This document shows, piece after piece, positions 39,028 to 48,696 of a stretch of DNA of 64,000 bases. Position 1 is the stretch's first letter. The number at the start of each line of letters is the position of its first letter. The position numbers were made by a program, and so were the translations under genes. The notes under the pieces are model-generated. The model was not told where the DNA came from. It saw nothing but the letters and a program-made list of their open reading frames with translations, and did no database searches. This DNA comes from Acetobacter malorum (GTDB taxonomy: Bacteria; Pseudomonadota; Alphaproteobacteria; Acetobacterales; Acetobacteraceae). Location of the stretch: the NCBI RefSeq assembly GCF_001580615.1, contig NZ_LHZC01000042.1, positions 24,703 to 88,702 of the forward strand, written 5' to 3'.

Positions 39028-40377
39028 TTACGCCGGGACGTTTACAGCCTCAAGTGCCGCGCACATCTGGTTGACAACGTCGTCCACCAGAGCCGCATCT
39101 TCTGCTTCCGCCATCACACGCACCAGCGGCTCCGTGCCACTTTTGCGCAATACAAGGCGGCCACGACCAGCAAGCATCTTCTCCACATCTTTCTGCCTTG
39201 CCTGCACCACGTCTGCATCCAGCGGGCATGTGCCGCTAAAGCGCACGTTTTTCAGCTTTTGCGGAAAAGGTTTGAAGAGACGGCACACTTCACTGGCCGG
39301 ACGACCATCTTCAACCAGCACCGCCAGAATCTGCAGGGCTGCAATCAGACCGTCCCCCGTCGTGGCAAAATCTGTCAGCACCATATGGCCCGACTGCTCG
39401 CCGCCCACATTACTGCCGAGTTCCCGCATCCGTTCTACCACGTAGCGGTCCCCCACAGCGGTGCGTTCCAAGCCGACATCGAGCGTGTTCAGGAAGCGTT
39501 CCAGCCCCATGTTGGACATCACTGTCGCCACTACGGACTGACCGACCAGCCGCCCTTCCCGCGCCCAGGACTGCGCGATGAGAGCCAGAATCTGGTCTCC
39601 ATCAATCAGGCGCCCGGTTTCATCAGCAATCAGAACGCGGTCTGCGTCGCCATCCAGCGCAATACCCAGATGAGCACCGTGCTGCACAACGGCCTGACAC
39701 AGCGCCTCCGGGTGGGTGGAGCCACATTTCTCATTGATGTTGACGCCATCGGGCGTGCAACCGATGCGGATCACCTCAGCACCCAGTTCCCACAAAGCCG
39801 TAGGAGCCACCCGGTAGGCGGAGCCGTTGGCACAATCGATCACAATTTTCATGCCATCCAGCCGCAACTTGCGCGGGAAGGAAGCCTTGGCACTTTCCAC
39901 ATAACGGCCCGCAGCATCGTTCAGTCGGGAGGCGCGACCAATTTCCCGTGGAGTGGCAAGGCGACCCGTGAGGTCGGCCATCATCAGGTTTTCGATGTCG
40001 ATTTCGTTCTGGTCAGACAGCTTGAAGCCATCCGGGCCAAACAGTTTGATGCCATTATCGCCAAAGGGATTGTGCGAAGCGGAAATCATGACGCCCAGAT
40101 CGGCGCGCAGAGAGCGCGTCAACATGGCAATCGCGGGGGTGGGCAGCGGGCCAACCAGCGTGACATCCATTCCGGCGGACAGGAAGCCTGCGACCAGCGC
40201 GCTCTCAATCATGTAGCCGGAAAGCCGGGTGTCCTTACCCAGCAGCACGCTGTGCCGGTGTTCTCCACGGGTAAAATGCAGGCCAGCTGCCTGCCCCAGT
40301 TTCTGAGCAATATCGACTGTCATAGGCGCGATGTTTGCGGTCCCGCGAATGCCATCTGTCCCAAAAAGACGTCTCAT
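39028..40377 (-). CDS. glmM: Phosphoglucosamine mutase
   Basis: Converts glucosamine-6-phosphate to glucosamine-1-phosphate for UDP-GlcNAc and so peptidoglycan and LPS. It has 449 residues from ATG 40377, where the protein begins [15 protein letters not shown], the standard GlmM start, with GACGAGG upstream. The phosphoserine is S101 in [17 protein letters not shown]. The metal loop is [11 protein letters not shown], the sugar loop is GGEQSGH, and the phosphate-binding [13 protein letters not shown] is near the C-terminus. Located between folP and thiD. Confidence 0.97.
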   Translation of the reverse strand: MRRLFGTDGIRGTANIAPMTVDIAQKLGQAAGLHFTRGEHRHSVLLGKDTRLSGYMIESALVAGFLSAGMDVTLVGPLPTPAIAMLTRSLRADLGVMISASHNPFGDNGIKLFGPDGFKLSDQNEIDIENLMMADLTGRLATPREIGRASRLNDAAGRYVESAKASFPRKLRLDGMKIVIDCANGSAYRVAPTALWELGAEVIRIGCTPDGVNINEKCGSTHPEALCQAVVQHGAHLGIALDGDADRVLIADETGRLIDGDQILALIAQSWAREGRLVGQSVVATVMSNMGLERFLNTLDVGLERTAVGDRYVVERMRELGSNVGGEQSGHMVLTDFATTGDGLIAALQILAVLVEDGRPASEVCRLFKPFPQKLKNVRFSGTCPLDADVVQARQKDVEKMLAGRGRLVLRKSGTEPLVRVMAEAEDAALVDDVVNQMCAALEAVNVPA

Positions 40378-40529
40378 CTGCCTCGTCCAATCTCTTTTTG
40401 TGGCGTCTGCGCCCAGACAGGTGGCCATGACTCTGTCACCATGGCCGTGCGGACGCATTTATGTTTCCTCTTCCCTAAAACGCTTTTTGACGAGAAGGAA
40501 CCGTAAGGCTCCAAAACAAACGTCTTTTT

Positions 40530-41564
40530 TCAGACTGTGTGGACACGCTGCCAGACGCGAAGCGCTTGCACCATGCCCTCAACAGCATGCACACGCAGCA
40601 CAGTCTGGCCCAATGGCAGCCCCTCCAGCGAGGCCGCCTGCGTGCCTGCATCCCGCCCGCTCGCGTTCTGCACACCAGTCAACTCACCAATCATCCTTTT
40701 ACGAGAAACCCCCAGCACCACCCGGCACCCCAGATTAGCCAGTAGCGGCAGGCGGCTGAGTAAGGCCACACCCTGCGCCGTATTTTTAGCAAACCCCAGA
40801 CCGGGGTCCACACTCAGCCGCTCCGGTGCAATCCCGCCCTCTATGGCCGCCATCAGCCGTGTGCCCAGTTCCCGGACCACATCACAGGCGACATCCTCAT
40901 ACACCGCATGCTGCGTCATGGTGGCGGGGGTGCCGCGCATATGCATCAGCACCACACCGCAGGTTTTTTCAGCCAGCAAGGGCAGGGCTTCAGGATCATG
41001 CGTGAGGGCCGAGACATCATTGATCACATCCGCACCTGCTGCCAGCGCCTGCGCCATTACGGCACTATTGCGCGTATCAATGGACAACACCGCCTCCGGC
41101 ACCTGCTGCTTCAGCCCCTGCACTACCGGTCCTATGCGCTCCCATTCCTGCTCCGGTGTGACAACGGCAGCACCGGGCCGCGTGCTTTCTCCCCCAATAT
41201 CCAGCACGCTCGCCCCGGCAGAAACCTGCGCCTGCCCCGCCTGCACAGCGCGCAGAGCCTCCTGATGCAGGCCACCGTCACTAAAGCTATCCGGCGTGAT
41301 GTTCAGAATCCCCATCACCTGCGGCCCCTCCGGCATTCCGGCAGCGGGAGGTTTGGCAACAAGGCGGGCCAGCACATCCTGCCAGCCTGCGGGAACATTC
41401 CCCACGGGCATAAAGCCACTATGGGTCCGGTCTTCTATCAGATCCACACAGCTAAAAGCCGCCGGACCACCCGCCAGAGGAAGGGCAAAGCCGCGTTTTA
41501 CAGCGTCTTCTGCCGCTGTGCCGTAGAGCAGACCCGCAGGCTCTGCCAGACGCCGAAAATCCAT
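40530..41564 (-). CDS. folP: Dihydropteroate synthase
   Basis: Joins p-aminobenzoate to the pterin diphosphate in folate synthesis, and is the sulfonamide target. It has 344 residues from ATG 41564, which has a strong GGAGGAG site. The first conserved motif GILNITPDSFSDGG starts near residue 90, followed by DIGGESTRPGA and a C-terminal LGVSRKRMIGELTG. The extra 80 or so N-terminal residues before the core are longer than in E. coli FolP but similar extensions are common in alphaproteobacteria. Between ftsH and glmM. Confidence 0.95.
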   Translation of the reverse strand: MDFRRLAEPAGLLYGTAAEDAVKRGFALPLAGGPAAFSCVDLIEDRTHSGFMPVGNVPAGWQDVLARLVAKPPAAGMPEGPQVMGILNITPDSFSDGGLHQEALRAVQAGQAQVSAGASVLDIGGESTRPGAAVVTPEQEWERIGPVVQGLKQQVPEAVLSIDTRNSAVMAQALAAGADVINDVSALTHDPEALPLLAEKTCGVVLMHMRGTPATMTQHAVYEDVACDVVRELGTRLMAAIEGGIAPERLSVDPGLGFAKNTAQGVALLSRLPLLANLGCRVVLGVSRKRMIGELTGVQNASGRDAGTQAASLEGLPLGQTVLRVHAVEGMVQALRVWQRVHTV

Positions 41565-41585
41565 CCTCAGCTCTCCTCCCATGAA

Positions 41586-41613
41586 ACGCAAAAGAGGCGG
41601 CATTGCTGCCGCC
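41586..41613 (-). terminator. Rho-independent-like terminator after ftsH
   Basis: GGCGGCA (41596-41602) and TGCCGCC (41607-41613) form a perfect GC-rich stem with a four-base loop. On the minus strand it is followed by TCTTTT. It lies in the 84 bp between ftsH and folP, so folP may depend on read-through or on its own promoter. Confidence 0.7.
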
Positions 41614-41648
41614 CCTCCTGATCTCTTTTATTTCTCTGGCGTGACCCG

Positions 41649-43604
41649 TTAGCCGGGCTGTGGCACCGGGTTCACCCCGCCACCTTCACCGCCGCCATCC
41701 GGCTTGTCATTCGGCTCTACGATTTCCGGGCCGGACACCTGCGGCACGGAAGAGCGACGATTGACTGGCGTGGTGTCATCCGTTTCCACCCGTTCGATCG
41801 GCTGGCCACGCATGATCTGGCGGATATCTTCCCCGCTCAGGGTTTCATATTCCAGCAGCGCTTCGGCCAAACGGTGCAGTTCATCCACATGGTCATGCAT
41901 GTAATTGCGAGCCTGATCGTAAGCCTCATCAATCAGACGCTTAATTTCGGAATCGATTTCCTTAGCGGTGTGCTCAGAGAAGTTCTTGGCAGCACCACCG
42001 AAGAACATGCCGCCACCGCCCTGATCATCATTGGCGTAGGCAATCATGCCGACCCTGTCGCTCATGCCCCATTCGGTCACCATGCTGCGGGCCACACGGG
42101 TTGCCATCTGAATGTCACCCATGGCGCCATTGCAGATATTGTCTTTCCCGTAGATGACTTCTTCCGCAACGCGACCACCCATGGCGACAACAAGATGCGC
42201 AATGCAGTTCTTCTTGCTCATGGACAGGCGGTCACCTTCCGGCAGACGCATGACCATCCCCAGCGCACGACCACGCGGAATGATGGTGGCCTTATGGATC
42301 GGCTCACTTTCCGGCACCAGAACAGCCGTAATAGCATGTCCGGCCTCATGATACGCCGTGCGCTTCTTCTCATCATCACTCATGACGAGAGAGCGACGCT
42401 CGGCACCCATCAGCACCTTGTCCTTCGCGTCTTCAAAATCACGCATCGATACGGTGCGCTTGCCCAGACGAGCAGCGGCCAACGCGGCCTCGTTCACCAG
42501 ATTGGCAAGGTCAGCACCAGAGAAGCCGGGCGTGCCACGGGCGATGATGCGCGGGTCAACGTCAGAGGCCAGCGGTACCTTGCGCATATGCACACGCAGG
42601 ATTTTCTCACGGCCAGCCACATCCGGGTTCGGCACCACGACCTGACGGTCAAAACGACCGGGACGCAGCAGAGCCGGGTCCAGCACGTCCGGACGGTTGG
42701 TGGCCGCAATCAGGATCACGCCCTCATTGCTTTCAAACCCGTCCATCTCGACCAGCATCTGGTTCAGAGTCTGCTCACGTTCATCATTCCCGCCGCCAAG
42801 GCCGGCACCACGATGGCGGCCTACAGCGTCGATTTCGTCAATGAAGATGATGCATGGCGCGGCTTTCTTGCCCTGCTCGAACATGTCACGCACGCGGGAT
42901 GCACCGACACCCACAAACATTTCCACAAAGTCAGACCCGGAAATGGTGAAGAACGGCACATTGGCCTCACCCGCAATGGCACGTGCCAGCAGGGTTTTAC
43001 CGGTGCCCGGAGGGCCAACCAGCAGCACGCCTTTGGGGATCTTGCCGCCCAGACGGGTAAATTTCTGCGGGTCTTTCAGGAAGTCGACAATTTCCTGAAG
43101 CTCACCCTTGGCTTCATCAATGCCCGCAACGTCTTCAAAGGTCACACGGCCCTGCTTTTCCGTCAGCATCTTGGCGCGGGACTTGCCAAAGCCCATGGCG
43201 CCACGACCACCGCCGCCCTGCATCTGGCGCATCATGAACAGCCAGATACCCACCATCAGGATGATCGGCAGCGCGTTCAGGAAATAGCGCAGCAGCGGGC
43301 TGCCTTCCTGATCCAGCGGTTTGGCCACAACCTCAACGCCCTTACCCGTCAGACGGGAGACAAGAGAGGGGTCCTGCGGCGCAAAAGTTTCAAAAGCCGT
43401 GCCATCCGTCAGCGTACCGGAGACATTCTGGTTCTGCATCACCACGGACCGGACACGTCCGGTATCAACGTCGGTAATGAAGTCAGAATAAGCCAGCTGC
43501 TGTGCTGCGTGCTGCGTGTTCCCCGGCTGGAAAACATCTACAAGCAACAGCAGCATCACAATGATGCTGACCCAAAGCGCCAAGTTGCGGCCTAAATTGT
43601 TCAT
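41649..43604 (-). CDS. ftsH: ATP-dependent zinc metalloprotease FtsH
   Basis: Membrane-anchored AAA+ protease for quality control and regulated turnover. It has 651 residues from ATG 43604. Two membrane spans (residues about 8-25 and 108-128) bracket a periplasmic domain. AAA motifs: Walker [14 protein letters not shown], Walker [19 protein letters not shown] region RPGRFDRQV. The zinc site is [11 protein letters not shown]. The tail is Gly/Pro-rich and poorly conserved. It follows tilS in the standard order. The frame extends 44 codons upstream without support. Confidence 0.97.
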   Translation of the reverse strand: MNNLGRNLALWVSIIVMLLLLVDVFQPGNTQHAAQQLAYSDFITDVDTGRVRSVVMQNQNVSGTLTDGTAFETFAPQDPSLVSRLTGKGVEVVAKPLDQEGSPLLRYFLNALPIILMVGIWLFMMRQMQGGGGRGAMGFGKSRAKMLTEKQGRVTFEDVAGIDEAKGELQEIVDFLKDPQKFTRLGGKIPKGVLLVGPPGTGKTLLARAIAGEANVPFFTISGSDFVEMFVGVGASRVRDMFEQGKKAAPCIIFIDEIDAVGRHRGAGLGGGNDEREQTLNQMLVEMDGFESNEGVILIAATNRPDVLDPALLRPGRFDRQVVVPNPDVAGREKILRVHMRKVPLASDVDPRIIARGTPGFSGADLANLVNEAALAAARLGKRTVSMRDFEDAKDKVLMGAERRSLVMSDDEKKRTAYHEAGHAITAVLVPESEPIHKATIIPRGRALGMVMRLPEGDRLSMSKKNCIAHLVVAMGGRVAEEVIYGKDNICNGAMGDIQMATRVARSMVTEWGMSDRVGMIAYANDDQGGGGMFFGGAAKNFSEHTAKEIDSEIKRLIDEAYDQARNYMHDHVDELHRLAEALLEYETLSGEDIRQIMRGQPIERVETDDTTPVNRRSSVPQVSGPEIVEPNDKPDGGGEGGGVNPVPQPG

Positions 43605-43686
43605 CTTGCCTGTGTTTCCATACTTATCGTGCGGGAGCGCCGGAGTGCCCCAATCTGAGCGGCAGACGGCGGAAAATGCAACCTCT

Positions 43687-43701
43687 CCCATTACAAATGG
43701 G
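43687..43701. promoter_or_regulatory. Small palindrome CCCATT-ACA-AATGGG upstream of ftsH
   Basis: A perfect 6-bp dyad with three central bases, 83 bp before the ftsH start. It may be an operator. No heat-shock (CTTGAAA / CCCCAT) promoter is recognisable around it. Confidence 0.35.
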
Positions 43702-43724
43702 ATGCTGAGCCGATATTCCCACCC

Positions 43725-43751
43725 CACACATGACATTTATTATCATGTGTG
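43725..43751. promoter_or_regulatory. 9-bp inverted repeat at the tilS stop / ftsH upstream region
   Basis: CACACATGA (43725-43733) and TCATGTGTG (43743-43751) are perfect inverted repeats around a nine-base AT-rich centre. The right arm includes the tilS stop codon. No T-run follows on either strand, so an operator is as likely as a terminator. Confidence 0.5.
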
Positions 43752-45077
43752 ATGCTGTTCTCCTCTCGTCTCTGGCAAGCCATACACGCCACTGCCTGTA
43801 ACGGAAACCGGGGGCTGGAACAGAAAACGAGCGTGTTTGAGCCCCTCTTCCGCGCACCAGCCCAGATGCGGCACGGCCACCCGGCGGTCCTCTCGCCACA
43901 GAGCAGGGAGTGTGGCGCAGAAGCGGGCGGTCCAGCCACCACGGTCCTTCCGCTCAAGCCCCAGCCCTCCCGGAGCGATCGATAGCCCTTCAGCAGAAAC
44001 GGCAGAAGGGAGCCAGAGTTCAAACCGATTATCCCACCGCGCACCAGTCTGCGCCGGAATGGGGGCTGCCATGGCAGCAACTTCCCGCACCAGAAACCAG
44101 CCGGCCTGCCCGCATACCAGTTGCACGCCAGCCAGTGTGGCCTCCTGCCTGGCAGCCTGTAGTCGGGCCACGGCAGCAGGAGATGGAGGATAGATCAAGC
44201 CGCCCACACACCGAATAAGGGCAGACAGGATTTCCGGTTCCGGCAGATCTGGCCCTAAACAGGCCCAGCCTTCTGGCCGGAGGGTGACTTGTCTGGCCAG
44301 AAAGGCAGCCCGCTCAGCGTCTTGCTGCATCCGCGCCGCACCGGCTTTAACGCCCGTCTGCCATAAAGTGTGTCGCGTATCCTGCACCTGCAAGCTGTAC
44401 CTTATCCGCACCCGCTCGGCCCGCGTATCCTGATTGGAAGGATCATCCACCCACGTCAGCCCGGCCTGACGCAACGTGTTGCGCAAAGCCTGCCGTGAAA
44501 CACTCAAAAGAGGCCGTACAAGCCGCACATCCGGCAGAGCTGTTACCCAACCCATCCCCGCCAGACCCTCCGGCCCACTGCCTGCCTCCTGACGCATGCG
44601 AATGGTTTCAACCTGATCATCCGCCTGATGACCGAGCAGGAGGTCCAGACACCCCGCCTCCCGGCAGGCCCGCGCCAGCACAGCATAGCGCGCCTGCCGG
44701 GCGCGTTCCGCAATGCCGGGACCTTTAGTCAGTGTCGTGAGGGTTAAAAGCCGGGCCGGTACACCCATGGCGGTCAGCCGCTGCACGGTCAGCCGGGCTT
44801 CTTCTGCGGACTCAGCCCGCAATCCGTGATCCACCACAAAAGCGAGAAGATTTTTCCGCCAGTGCCGGGCCAGCCAGGCCAGACACAGACTGTCTCCGCC
44901 CCCGGAGACGGCCAGCCCGACCGGCGGCAAAGCAGGATCATCCGGCAGCCACGGCCCCAGTTGCTCCATCCGGGCGATAAACGCTGCCGGAGAGACAGGA
45001 GCTTCAGAAAAGGGATCATCCGGCAGGGCGGAACAAGGCTGCGTCTCGGCCTCCTCTGCCCTGCCGGTAAACTGCAT
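43743..45077 (-). CDS. tilS: tRNA(Ile)-lysidine synthase
   Basis: Modifies C34 of the minor tRNA-Ile to lysidine so that it reads AUA. It has 444 residues from ATG 45077 (a TTG lies directly before it). The PP-loop is GLAVSGGGDSLCLAWLARHW, then VDHGLRAESAEEA, GIAERARQARY and LLGHQADDQVET, the TilS signature order, and VRPLLSVSRQALRNTLRQAG. It is 5 bp after cpoB. The GGG in the P-loop (SGGGDS) is a normal variant. Confidence 0.94.
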   Translation of the reverse strand: MQFTGRAEEAETQPCSALPDDPFSEAPVSPAAFIARMEQLGPWLPDDPALPPVGLAVSGGGDSLCLAWLARHWRKNLLAFVVDHGLRAESAEEARLTVQRLTAMGVPARLLTLTTLTKGPGIAERARQARYAVLARACREAGCLDLLLGHQADDQVETIRMRQEAGSGPEGLAGMGWVTALPDVRLVRPLLSVSRQALRNTLRQAGLTWVDDPSNQDTRAERVRIRYSLQVQDTRHTLWQTGVKAGAARMQQDAERAAFLARQVTLRPEGWACLGPDLPEPEILSALIRCVGGLIYPPSPAAVARLQAARQEATLAGVQLVCGQAGWFLVREVAAMAAPIPAQTGARWDNRFELWLPSAVSAEGLSIAPGGLGLERKDRGGWTARFCATLPALWREDRRVAVPHLGWCAEEGLKHARFLFQPPVSVTGSGVYGLPETRGEQHHT

Positions 45078-45082
45078 CAAGA

Positions 45083-45955
45083 CTACTGGCAGCCGCCCCG
45101 ACCGGCGTAAATTTCCGCAGCATGAGACACGCGCTGCGTGGGAGACGGGAACTCTGCTTTCAGCTTTCCAAGCGCCTGACAGGCGGCCTTTTTATCGCCC
45201 ATCGCCAGCAGGGAGGCACTCACCCCCAGCAGGGCATCCGGGGCGCGTGCGCTTTTGGGAGACTGACGGTAGGCGTCATAATACGCCACGGCAGACTGAC
45301 GATACTGCTTTTCACCCGCCAGAGACTGAGCCAGCAGAAACTGCGCATCGACTTTGAAGCTGCCTTTGGCGTTCTTGAGGGCCTCCTCCGCATTCTCATG
45401 CGCTGTGGCGTAATCGCGCTTCTGCAGGGCGGCCTTACCAGTGGCCAGCAGCGCATCCGGCGTGGTGGCTGCGGTATGCGGTGTTGATGAGGCTGCGGTT
45501 GCACCAGCGCCCCCTGCCGCAGCGGCTGCAACTGGTGCGGCGGCACCGCCCCCGCCGTTCTGGGCCGCAAACTGATTGTCGGCAATCTGTTTGGAGAGAG
45601 CAGCGGTCTTCTGCTGCAGCTCGTTGGTCAGCTGGTCAATCTCACCGCGCATATCGCGCTGCTGCTGTTCCAGCGTGTTGACCCGGTCCAGCAACTGGGC
45701 TGTCAGATCCCCATTGCCGGAAGAAGCGGGAGCCGGTGTGGCAGACGGAGGAGCTAGTGTGCTGCCAGAAGACTGCATCTGGCTCATGGACTGTTTGAGC
45801 ACCATAATCTGGTTTTGCAGCGCAAGCCCTTCACGGCTGGTCACATCCTGCGCATAGCCTGCCGGGGCGGAAGCCACCAGCACAGCGGCAACAGGCAGAC
45901 ACAAGGCCAGAACACGCCACGGCGCAGCAACGGACGTCATCAACCCGTGTTTCAT
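45083..45955 (-). CDS. cpoB: Tol-Pal system protein CpoB (YbgF)
   Basis: Periplasmic coordinator of peptidoglycan synthesis with outer-membrane constriction, known to bind TolA. It has 290 residues. A signal peptide is followed by a coiled-coil section (LLDRVNTLEQQQRDMRGEIDQLTN), an Ala/Gly-rich linker, and three TPR units starting near ALLATGKAALQKRDYATAHENAEEAL. The ATG has GTGAGG upstream. It sits between pal and tilS, the usual place. Confidence 0.92.
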   Translation of the reverse strand: MKHGLMTSVAAPWRVLALCLPVAAVLVASAPAGYAQDVTSREGLALQNQIMVLKQSMSQMQSSGSTLAPPSATPAPASSGNGDLTAQLLDRVNTLEQQQRDMRGEIDQLTNELQQKTAALSKQIADNQFAAQNGGGGAAAPVAAAAAGGAGATAASSTPHTAATTPDALLATGKAALQKRDYATAHENAEEALKNAKGSFKVDAQFLLAQSLAGEKQYRQSAVAYYDAYRQSPKSARAPDALLGVSASLLAMGDKKAACQALGKLKAEFPSPTQRVSHAAEIYAGRGGCQ

Positions 45956-46093
45956 CAAGACCTCACCCTTTCCTTAAAAGCGGGCAAGGATTTCATCATT
46001 CCTCCCCGGAAAACAAGACAGGAAATACAAAAACAGGCCGGGTGAAACTCACCCGACCTGCCCTGTCGACTCAAACGCGAAAAACGCCAGACT

Positions 46094-46573
46094 TTAGTGA
46101 ACGGCGGTAATTGCGTTACGGTTCTGGGCCCATGCGCTTTCATCATCACCTTCCTGGGTCGGACGATCCTTACCGTAGGAGATGGTGGAGATGCGGGAAG
46201 ACGCAACGCCTTTGGCAACCAGATAATCACGGGCTGCATTGGCGCGGCGCTGGCCGAGAGCAATGTTGTATTCTTCCGTGCCACGGTCATCGCAGTTGCC
46301 GGCGATTTCAACGTTGACCTGCGGATATTTGGCAAGCCAGGAAGCCTGCTTTTCCAGTGTTGCCTGTGCATCGGAGGTCAGGCCGCTTTTGTTCAGATCG
46401 AACAGCACGCGGTCACCCGCGGTGGCAACCAGATCTTCTTCGCTGCCGGGAACGGGGCCGCTCGGCTGCATCGCCGTAGAAGCGCCGCTGGAGTCACCCG
46501 TGTTTGCCTTCTCGTGCGCACAGGCAGAGAGAAGGGCAACCATGCTAAGCGCAGCAATATATTTCAGTCTCAT
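46094..46573 (-). CDS. pal: Peptidoglycan-associated lipoprotein Pal
   Basis: Outer-membrane lipoprotein that ties the membrane to peptidoglycan and binds TolB. It has 159 residues. The signal ends in the lipobox LSAC with Cys18. The OmpA-like domain contains VLFDLNKSGLTSDAQ and the peptidoglycan-binding stretch NCDDRGTEEYNIALGQRRAN. The start ATG 46573 has AGGA eight bases upstream. Unlike the compact tolQRAB genes, it is separated from tolB by 738 bp that hold two terminator-like structures, so it probably has its own promoter. 138 bp to cpoB. Confidence 0.95.
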   Translation of the reverse strand: MRLKYIAALSMVALLSACAHEKANTGDSSGASTAMQPSGPVPGSEEDLVATAGDRVLFDLNKSGLTSDAQATLEKQASWLAKYPQVNVEIAGNCDDRGTEEYNIALGQRRANAARDYLVAKGVASSRISTISYGKDRPTQEGDDESAWAQNRNAITAVH

Positions 46574-46591
46574 GTGTCGGATCCTGAGAAT

Positions 46592-46610
46592 TAGTTCCCA
46601 ACAGGAACTA
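46592..46610 (-). promoter_or_regulatory. Perfect hairpin in the pal leader
   Basis: TAGTTCC (46592-46598) and GGAACTA (46604-46610) flank five bases, ending 18 bases before the pal start codon and about 8 bases before the ribosome site. It could be an operator or an mRNA 5' stem affecting stability or translation. Confidence 0.5.
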
Positions 46611-46920
46611 TTCGGAGAGAAAAAACAGCTTAATGCCTGTATCCCCGCGCATTCCTCTGCTCCCCTCCGAAAACCATCGAAGAGCCGACGAACTGTGGAG
46701 ACCACCTTGCCCTAAGCCATAGCTCATTCCTCCGGTCAAGCGAGATCTGTTTTTGGCATAGCTGACCTTGCAAAACCGATGCTGAATAGACACAGAGCCC
46801 TCTCTGCACTCCGGTTTTTACGGCGGTTCAGAATTTATCAGCAAATTGCCCCGGAGCGGTGAGCAATGCTTATGCGAGGCATTTGCGCCGATTTCTATGC
46901 TTCTCCCATACTATGGCTTT

Positions 46921-46959
46921 ATTAAGAAAAACGGCCTCATTCACTCACCTTAAGAGGCC
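46921..46959 (-). terminator. Possible minus-strand terminator in the tolB-pal gap
   Basis: GGCCTC (46933-46938) and GAGGCC (46954-46959) form a stem with a 15-base loop. On the minus strand the stem is followed by GTTTTTCTTAAT. The long loop weakens the call. Confidence 0.45.
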
Positions 46960-47253
46960 CATAATCACTCTTTTTTGTGATTAATCTGGAAGAGTGTCCC
47001 TTAAAAAACCACAAAGACAAAGTCCGGGATGATTTTTACCCACGCTGGCAGGCCGCCCGACTCGAAGACATTCTCTTTTTACGACCACTTTTCAGGCATG
47101 AAATAACCAATGGTTGCACCCTTTCCGAGCTTCCCACGAGATTCAGTCTGCAAAGAAAAAAATCAAACCCGCTCTTAACGCAGAACAACATCTGACCGCC
47201 GAAACTCTCTAAAGCTTGCGGCAAAAAATTAAACACAAGTATTCTTAAAAAGC

Positions 47254-47287
47254 GCAAAAAAAGCCCCGGACTCTCACCCGGGGCTTT
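47254..47287 (-). terminator. Rho-independent terminator of the tolQRAB operon
   Basis: AAAGCCCCGG (47260-47269) and CCGGGGCTTT (47278-47287) make a perfect 10-bp stem with an eight-base loop. On the minus strand it runs into seven T. It lies 24 bp after the tolB stop codon. Confidence 0.9.
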
Positions 47288-47311
47288 CCGCTGTTTTATG
47301 ACAAAACAGAC

Positions 47312-48673
47312 TTATCCGTTGAGCGGCGACCAGGCCGGGTCGGACGCCTGCCCCGGCGTGTGCAGAGCACGGTCATTAAACCCGGTGATATCCACCATAC
47401 CGATGGAAGAACTGAACCCTGCGCCCCCTGCTCCGGCACGGCTCTGGCGACAATAAGCCAGCACACGACCGTTGGGGCAGAAGCTCGGGCTTTCCACCGT
47501 GAAACCTTCGGTCATGATGCGCTCACCTGTGCCATCAGGATTCATGACGCCCAGCGAGAAGCTGCCGTTGGCAATGCGGGTAAAGGCGATCAGATCCCCA
47601 CGCGGAGACCAGACGGGCGACCCATACGTGCCATGACCGTAGGAAATCCGCTTCGCACCGCCGCCAGAGGCGCTCATGATGTAAAGCTGCGGGCTACCGC
47701 CACGGTCGGAGTTGAACACAATCTGAGACCCGTCCGGGCTATAGCACGGGCTGGTATCAATCGCGCCAGAAGACGTAATCTGACGGCGAGAGCCAGACCC
47801 CAGATCCACCACAAACAGGTCAGACCCGCCATTGCGCGTGACGGACAGCACGACAGACCGCCCATCCGGGGAGAAACGCGGCGCGAAGGAAATGCCAGCG
47901 AACTCACCCAGAATCTGCTGGCGACCGCTACCCAGATCAAACAGATACACGCGCGGACGGTTATTGGCGTAGGACATGAACGCCACCTGATCCTTAACCG
48001 GGCTAAAGCGCGGTGTGAGGGTCAGCCATTTGCCCGCCGTCAGCATGCGGCTGTTAGCACCGTCCTGATCCATGATCGCCAGACGTGTCGCCTGATGCGC
48101 ACGCGCACCGGAGCGGGAGATGAAAGCGATGCGGGTATCAAAGTAACCTTTTTCACCCAGCATACGCTCGTAAATGACGTCGCCTACAATATGCGCAATC
48201 CGCCGCCAGTTGGCAGAAGTCGTGGTGTAGGCGGTGCCCTGAATCTGCTGATGGGTCAGCACATCCCACAGGCGCATTTCCACGCGGACGGAACCGCTAC
48301 CGGTCACGCTACCCGTCACCAGCGCCCGCGCGCCCATGGATTTCGCAGTCGCAAAATCCGGCGTGCCAGACCCAGCTCCACCGGGAATGACCTTGAACAG
48401 CCCGGTGTTGGTCAGATCATTTGTCAGCACTTCCGCAATCTGCGCGCCAAGGCCTCCGCCAAAGTTGGGGAGGATGATGGGGATCGGCGCCGTGCGGGCC
48501 TGATCGACCGTAATTTCTGCCTCAGGGGCAGCCGTGGCGGCCATACCGGGCAGCGGGGTCATCAGCAGACCGCCTGCGGCCACACTGGCTCCCATCAGCG
48601 TGCGGCGGCCAAGGGCCGCCACCAGTGTGTCGGCTTCCTGATCAGAAATAAGCGGTCGTGTACTCGTAAGCAT
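47312..48673 (-). CDS. tolB: Tol-Pal system beta-propeller protein TolB
   Basis: Periplasmic protein that moves between Pal and TolA. It has 453 residues from ATG 48673, which has GGAGG upstream. The N-domain is followed by a six-bladed propeller with repeats such as [41 protein letters not shown] and [16 protein letters not shown]. The leader is unusual: R23-R24 in [15 protein letters not shown], followed by a weakly hydrophobic stretch ending MAATA, looks like a twin-arginine signal and not a Sec signal. It lies 23 bp after tolA. Confidence 0.95.
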   Translation of the reverse strand: MLTSTRPLISDQEADTLVAALGRRTLMGASVAAGGLLMTPLPGMAATAAPEAEITVDQARTAPIPIILPNFGGGLGAQIAEVLTNDLTNTGLFKVIPGGAGSGTPDFATAKSMGARALVTGSVTGSGSVRVEMRLWDVLTHQQIQGTAYTTTSANWRRIAHIVGDVIYERMLGEKGYFDTRIAFISRSGARAHQATRLAIMDQDGANSRMLTAGKWLTLTPRFSPVKDQVAFMSYANNRPRVYLFDLGSGRQQILGEFAGISFAPRFSPDGRSVVLSVTRNGGSDLFVVDLGSGSRRQITSSGAIDTSPCYSPDGSQIVFNSDRGGSPQLYIMSASGGGAKRISYGHGTYGSPVWSPRGDLIAFTRIANGSFSLGVMNPDGTGERIMTEGFTVESPSFCPNGRVLAYCRQSRAGAGGAGFSSSIGMVDITGFNDRALHTPGQASDPAWSPLNG

Positions 48674-48696
48674 CGGTTTTCCTCCAGGTGGCCTGA

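Larger units (their letters stand above)
46574..47311. other. 738-bp tolB-pal intergenic region
   Basis: No convincing gene. The longest frames are a 72-codon plus frame (GTG start, 46977) and a 73-codon minus frame (TTG start, 47257), neither with a ribosome site or family resemblance. It contains the tolB terminator, a second minus-strand terminator-like hairpin and a 7-bp repeat CACTCTT...AAGAGTG (46966-46996). Together they bracket about 290 bp that could be an independent minus-strand RNA. Confidence 0.6.

Noticed and set aside
40423..40450. GGCCATG...CATGGCC repeat upstream of glmM as an operator
   Set aside because: Seven-base arms in G+C-rich DNA with no further support. Likely chance.
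41874..43595. Plus-strand frame of 573 codons over ftsH
   Set aside because: Mirror of the conserved FtsH coding sequence, His/Gln/Thr-rich with no motif, and no ribosome site of note.
47036..47257. 73-codon minus-strand frame in the tolB-pal gap as a gene
   Set aside because: TTG start inside the tolB terminator region, no ribosome site, no recognisable sequence. An RNA or nothing is more likely.
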